5,911 bases of DNA from an uncultured Traorella sp. (GTDB lineage Bacteria > Bacillota_I > Bacilli_A > Erysipelotrichales > Erysipelotrichaceae): assembly GCA_945938205.1 (NCBI GenBank), contig CAMEUL010000100.1, positions 1 through 5,911 of the forward strand. The letters run 5' to 3'. The translations under genes were made by a program, and so were the position numbers. The notes under the pieces are model-generated. The model worked only from the letters and a program-made list of their open reading frames with translations. It made no database searches and was not told where the DNA came from. Position 1 is the stretch's first letter; each line of letters opens with the position of its first letter. Positions 4,596-5,911 of this stretch are shown here, in pieces.

Positions 4596-5411
4596 TTAGA
4601 AAACATCTACAACTCTTTGTAATTCTATTATATCCTTTTGAATCAAGGGCGCCATACTATCTTTATACTTTGACAAATCCATAGTTTGAAGTTCTTTCGA
4701 TATGACTTCACAATGTTCTAGGCGATAAAGTGCCACCTCATGAAGTGCCGCAAGGCACTGTCTTACAACAGTCGGTTTCTCATCATGGAGAAGTTTTAAC
4801 ATTTCAGGAAGTGCACGCTGTAGTTTTCCTTGAGTATCCCATCTAGCCTGGGCACAGCACAGTGTAAAACCTCTTGTCCTAACAAATGAACTTTTTGAAT
4901 TTATAAGATCCAAAAAATCATCAAAACAAGAATAATAGTCATTGGAGATTGCTGACTTCGCATTGATTTCTTTGAAAAGTTCATAGGCTTTTTTATCATC
5001 TTTATCCTGTAGTTTATTGATGAGATTCTTGTAAACCATAGGTACATATTGAAATCCACCTTTAGTTTGTTCATCACCCGTTTGAATAAATCCAAATTTC
5101 TTATATACATCAGATTTAACTTCATCTTTTAGTTCATCAGAAAAATCGTCTAAATCATGAATGGTGATTACTCCTTCAAGTATAAGGCGCACTAAATCAA
5201 ACGATAAATCTTGTTTACTCACTTCAATCAATACACCAGGATTCTTTTTATCTCTTTTGATTCTTTTCTCTAATTCCCAGAACTTTGTGGATGCCTTTTC
5301 ATCACTTTTTAGATATTCAATGTATTTTTCGACAAGTTTTTCCATATATGATTCTTGCCATCCCGGAAGTTTTTCTCTATACAGTTTCCAATCTCTTTTT
5401 GAAGTCTCCAT
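4596..5411 (-). CDS. Mosaic protein: clostridial helical domain, GNAT tail fragment, SufBD/HEAT-like domain
   Basis: A 271-residue soluble protein in three parts. Residues 1-99 (DWKLYREKLPGWQESYMEKL, KFWELEKRIKRDKKNPGV, then ILEGVITIHDLDDFSDELKD) match a small all-helical protein that I recall standing alone in Clostridia, sometimes mislabelled a multidrug transporter. Residues about 102-127 (YKKFGFIQTGDEQ, then GGFQYVPMVY) read like the last strands of a GNAT N-acetyltransferase (Y-x-K-x-GF-x-x-TG-x-EQ ... PM); the rest of that domain, including the acetyl-CoA loop, is absent. Residues 128-271 (INKLQDKDDKKAYELFKEIN, SSFVRTRGFTLCCAQARWD, DEKPTVVRQCLAALHEVA, DLSKYKDSMAPLIQKDI) match the helical-repeat proteins annotated SufBD in Clostridia, which lack proven Fe-S function. 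The start has AGGAG 5 nt before ATG. The three sections suggest fusion of formerly separate genes by in-frame deletion. Whether it is expressed or functional is unknown. The small DUF7662-like gene follows by 19 nt. Confidence 0.7.
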   Translation of the reverse strand: METSKRDWKLYREKLPGWQESYMEKLVEKYIEYLKSDEKASTKFWELEKRIKRDKKNPGVLIEVSKQDLSFDLVRLILEGVITIHDLDDFSDELKDEVKSDVYKKFGFIQTGDEQTKGGFQYVPMVYKNLINKLQDKDDKKAYELFKEINAKSAISNDYYSCFDDFLDLINSKSSFVRTRGFTLCCAQARWDTQGKLQRALPEMLKLLHDEKPTVVRQCLAALHEVALYRLEHCEVISKELQTMDLSKYKDSMAPLIQKDIIELQRVVDVF

Positions 5412-5692
5412 ATATTCTCCTAATTTTAATATACAAATCTGATTACATTATTCAGTACTATCAAATATCCCAATTTCTATCTTTGCAAATCATGATACAT
5501 TATCGCCAAATGTTTGTAAGAATAAATTCATCATTCTACTTAATAGACTCTTTCTAATATATAACATATCCTGCCATTGGACAAAAAATGATTATGCTGA
5601 TCCAATAGATACAATTGCCCACAATTTTTCTCAGGTTGTTCTTGAAATATAATTATTCTTTTACAAATGTTAAGAGACTGAAAAATAGGAAT
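5412..5692 (-). other. Intergenic stretch with a possible gene remnant
   Basis: About 280 nt between the VOC stop and the mosaic ORF. It is AT-rich and holds the mosaic gene's ribosome binding site, but no clear promoter boxes or terminator. The minus-strand frame of the VOC gene stays open for 50 more codons after its stop (to TAA 5540-5542) and includes the protein-like EQPEKNCGQLYLLDQHNHFL. It has no ATG or ribosome binding site and I recognise no family, so it may be a remnant or chance. A 6-bp inverted repeat (ATTGGA / TCCAAT, about 5576-5607) with a 19-nt loop is too weak to call. Confidence 0.35.
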
Positions 5693-5911
5693 TTAGCGTA
5701 TACAAGCATTTACGAACTTCAGTGGTACATCCATTCTTTCTGCTACTTGCTCTGGTGTCATGCCGCTATCCAAAAAATGCTTACAAACTGCCTTTATGTT
5801 CTCTCCGACTTCGATAATATGTTGTTCCTTGATAGGATGGACGTATTCCACATTACACTTTTTCAGTCTATCAGCAAATTTGTCAAAGTTATCCTCTTCA
5901 AAATATACTTC
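5693..5911 (-). CDS. VOC/glyoxalase-like protein, 3' end, with apparent internal deletion
   Basis: The right edge of the window cuts this gene; the last 72 codons and the TAA (5693-5695) are present. The fragment starts EVYFEEDNFDKFADRLKK and continues NVEYVHPIKE, then HIIEVGENIKAVCKHFLDSG, MTPEQVAERMDVPLKFVNAC and IR. This is the C-terminal half of the clostridial VOC (glyoxalase/bleomycin-resistance/dioxygenase) family, with its typical small helix-turn-helix-like tail. In the relatives I know, about 14-16 residues (a W-G-Q-R ... R-F-Y-D-P-D type strand and loop) lie between the VHP-x-KE and HIIEVGE segments; here they are absent without loss of frame. The Glu of IIEVGE, the usual metal ligand, is kept, but a core strand would be lost, so activity is doubtful. 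Substrate is unknown. The sequence is clean and in frame otherwise. Confidence 0.72.
   Translation of the reverse strand, partial: EVYFEEDNFDKFADRLKKCNVEYVHPIKEQHIIEVGENIKAVCKHFLDSGMTPEQVAERMDVPLKFVNACIR

Noticed and set aside
4901..5125. Minus-strand 74-codon frame inside the mosaic ORF
   Set aside because: It is an out-of-frame shadow of 4596-5411, rich in Met and Ile, with no recognisable motif.
5161..5557. Plus-strand frames opposite the start of the mosaic ORF
   Set aside because: They are antisense to a frame with recognisable domains and a good ribosome binding site; the sequences look like reversed coding DNA.
1..5911. Search for CRISPR repeats, tRNA or rRNA genes, transposase and attachment-site direct repeats
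   Set aside because: None found by eye on either strand; the junction at about 1935 has no visible target-site duplication within the window.

Overview
The window is AT-rich (roughly one-third GC by eye). Every supportable gene lies on the minus strand, so transcription runs from high to low coordinates. Codon choice, strong AGGAGG-type ribosome binding sites and the gene families (multi-repeat DUF349 protein, Gram-positive type adenosine deaminase, clostridial-type VOC protein and SufBD-like helical repeat protein) suggest a gut-type Firmicute, most likely from Erysipelotrichia or Clostridia. The genus cannot be fixed from the sequence.

In transcription order, the window opens with the 3' end of a VOC/glyoxalase-like gene (5911-5693) that appears to have lost a short internal segment in frame. 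A non-coding stretch follows (5692-5412). Next comes an ORF (5411-4596) that reads as a mosaic: a small clostridial helical domain, the C-terminal tail of a GNAT acetyltransferase, and a SufBD/HEAT-like domain. A 69-codon protein resembling the DUF7662 family (4576-4367) is 19 nt downstream. After it comes a small gene (4337-4072) that still has its ribosome binding site and ATG but can only be read by changing frame twice or three times.

The centre is a compact arsenic-type module, 4075-1936. A promoter with a perfect TTGACA box drives an ArsR repressor. It is followed by a hairpin, an ArsP/DUF318 permease, a cysteine-rich thioredoxin-fold protein and an ArsC arsenate reductase that starts at TTG inside the end of the preceding gene. 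The likely logic is that ArsR senses trivalent arsenic, ArsC makes As(III) from arsenate, the cysteine-rich thioredoxin-like protein reduces or carries the metalloid, and the permease exports it. No ArsB or Acr3 pump is visible, so the permease is the only export candidate in view.

Immediately after arsC lie the last 43 codons of an HD-GYP/HD-domain phosphohydrolase gene whose front part is missing. Adenosine deaminase (1772-777) and the start of a DUF349 repeat protein (709 to the window edge) follow. The remnant places one edge of an insertion or deletion right at the end of the arsenic module. With the eroded or fused genes upstream, it suggests a recently rearranged accessory region. I see no tRNA, rRNA, CRISPR array, transposase or clear attachment site.
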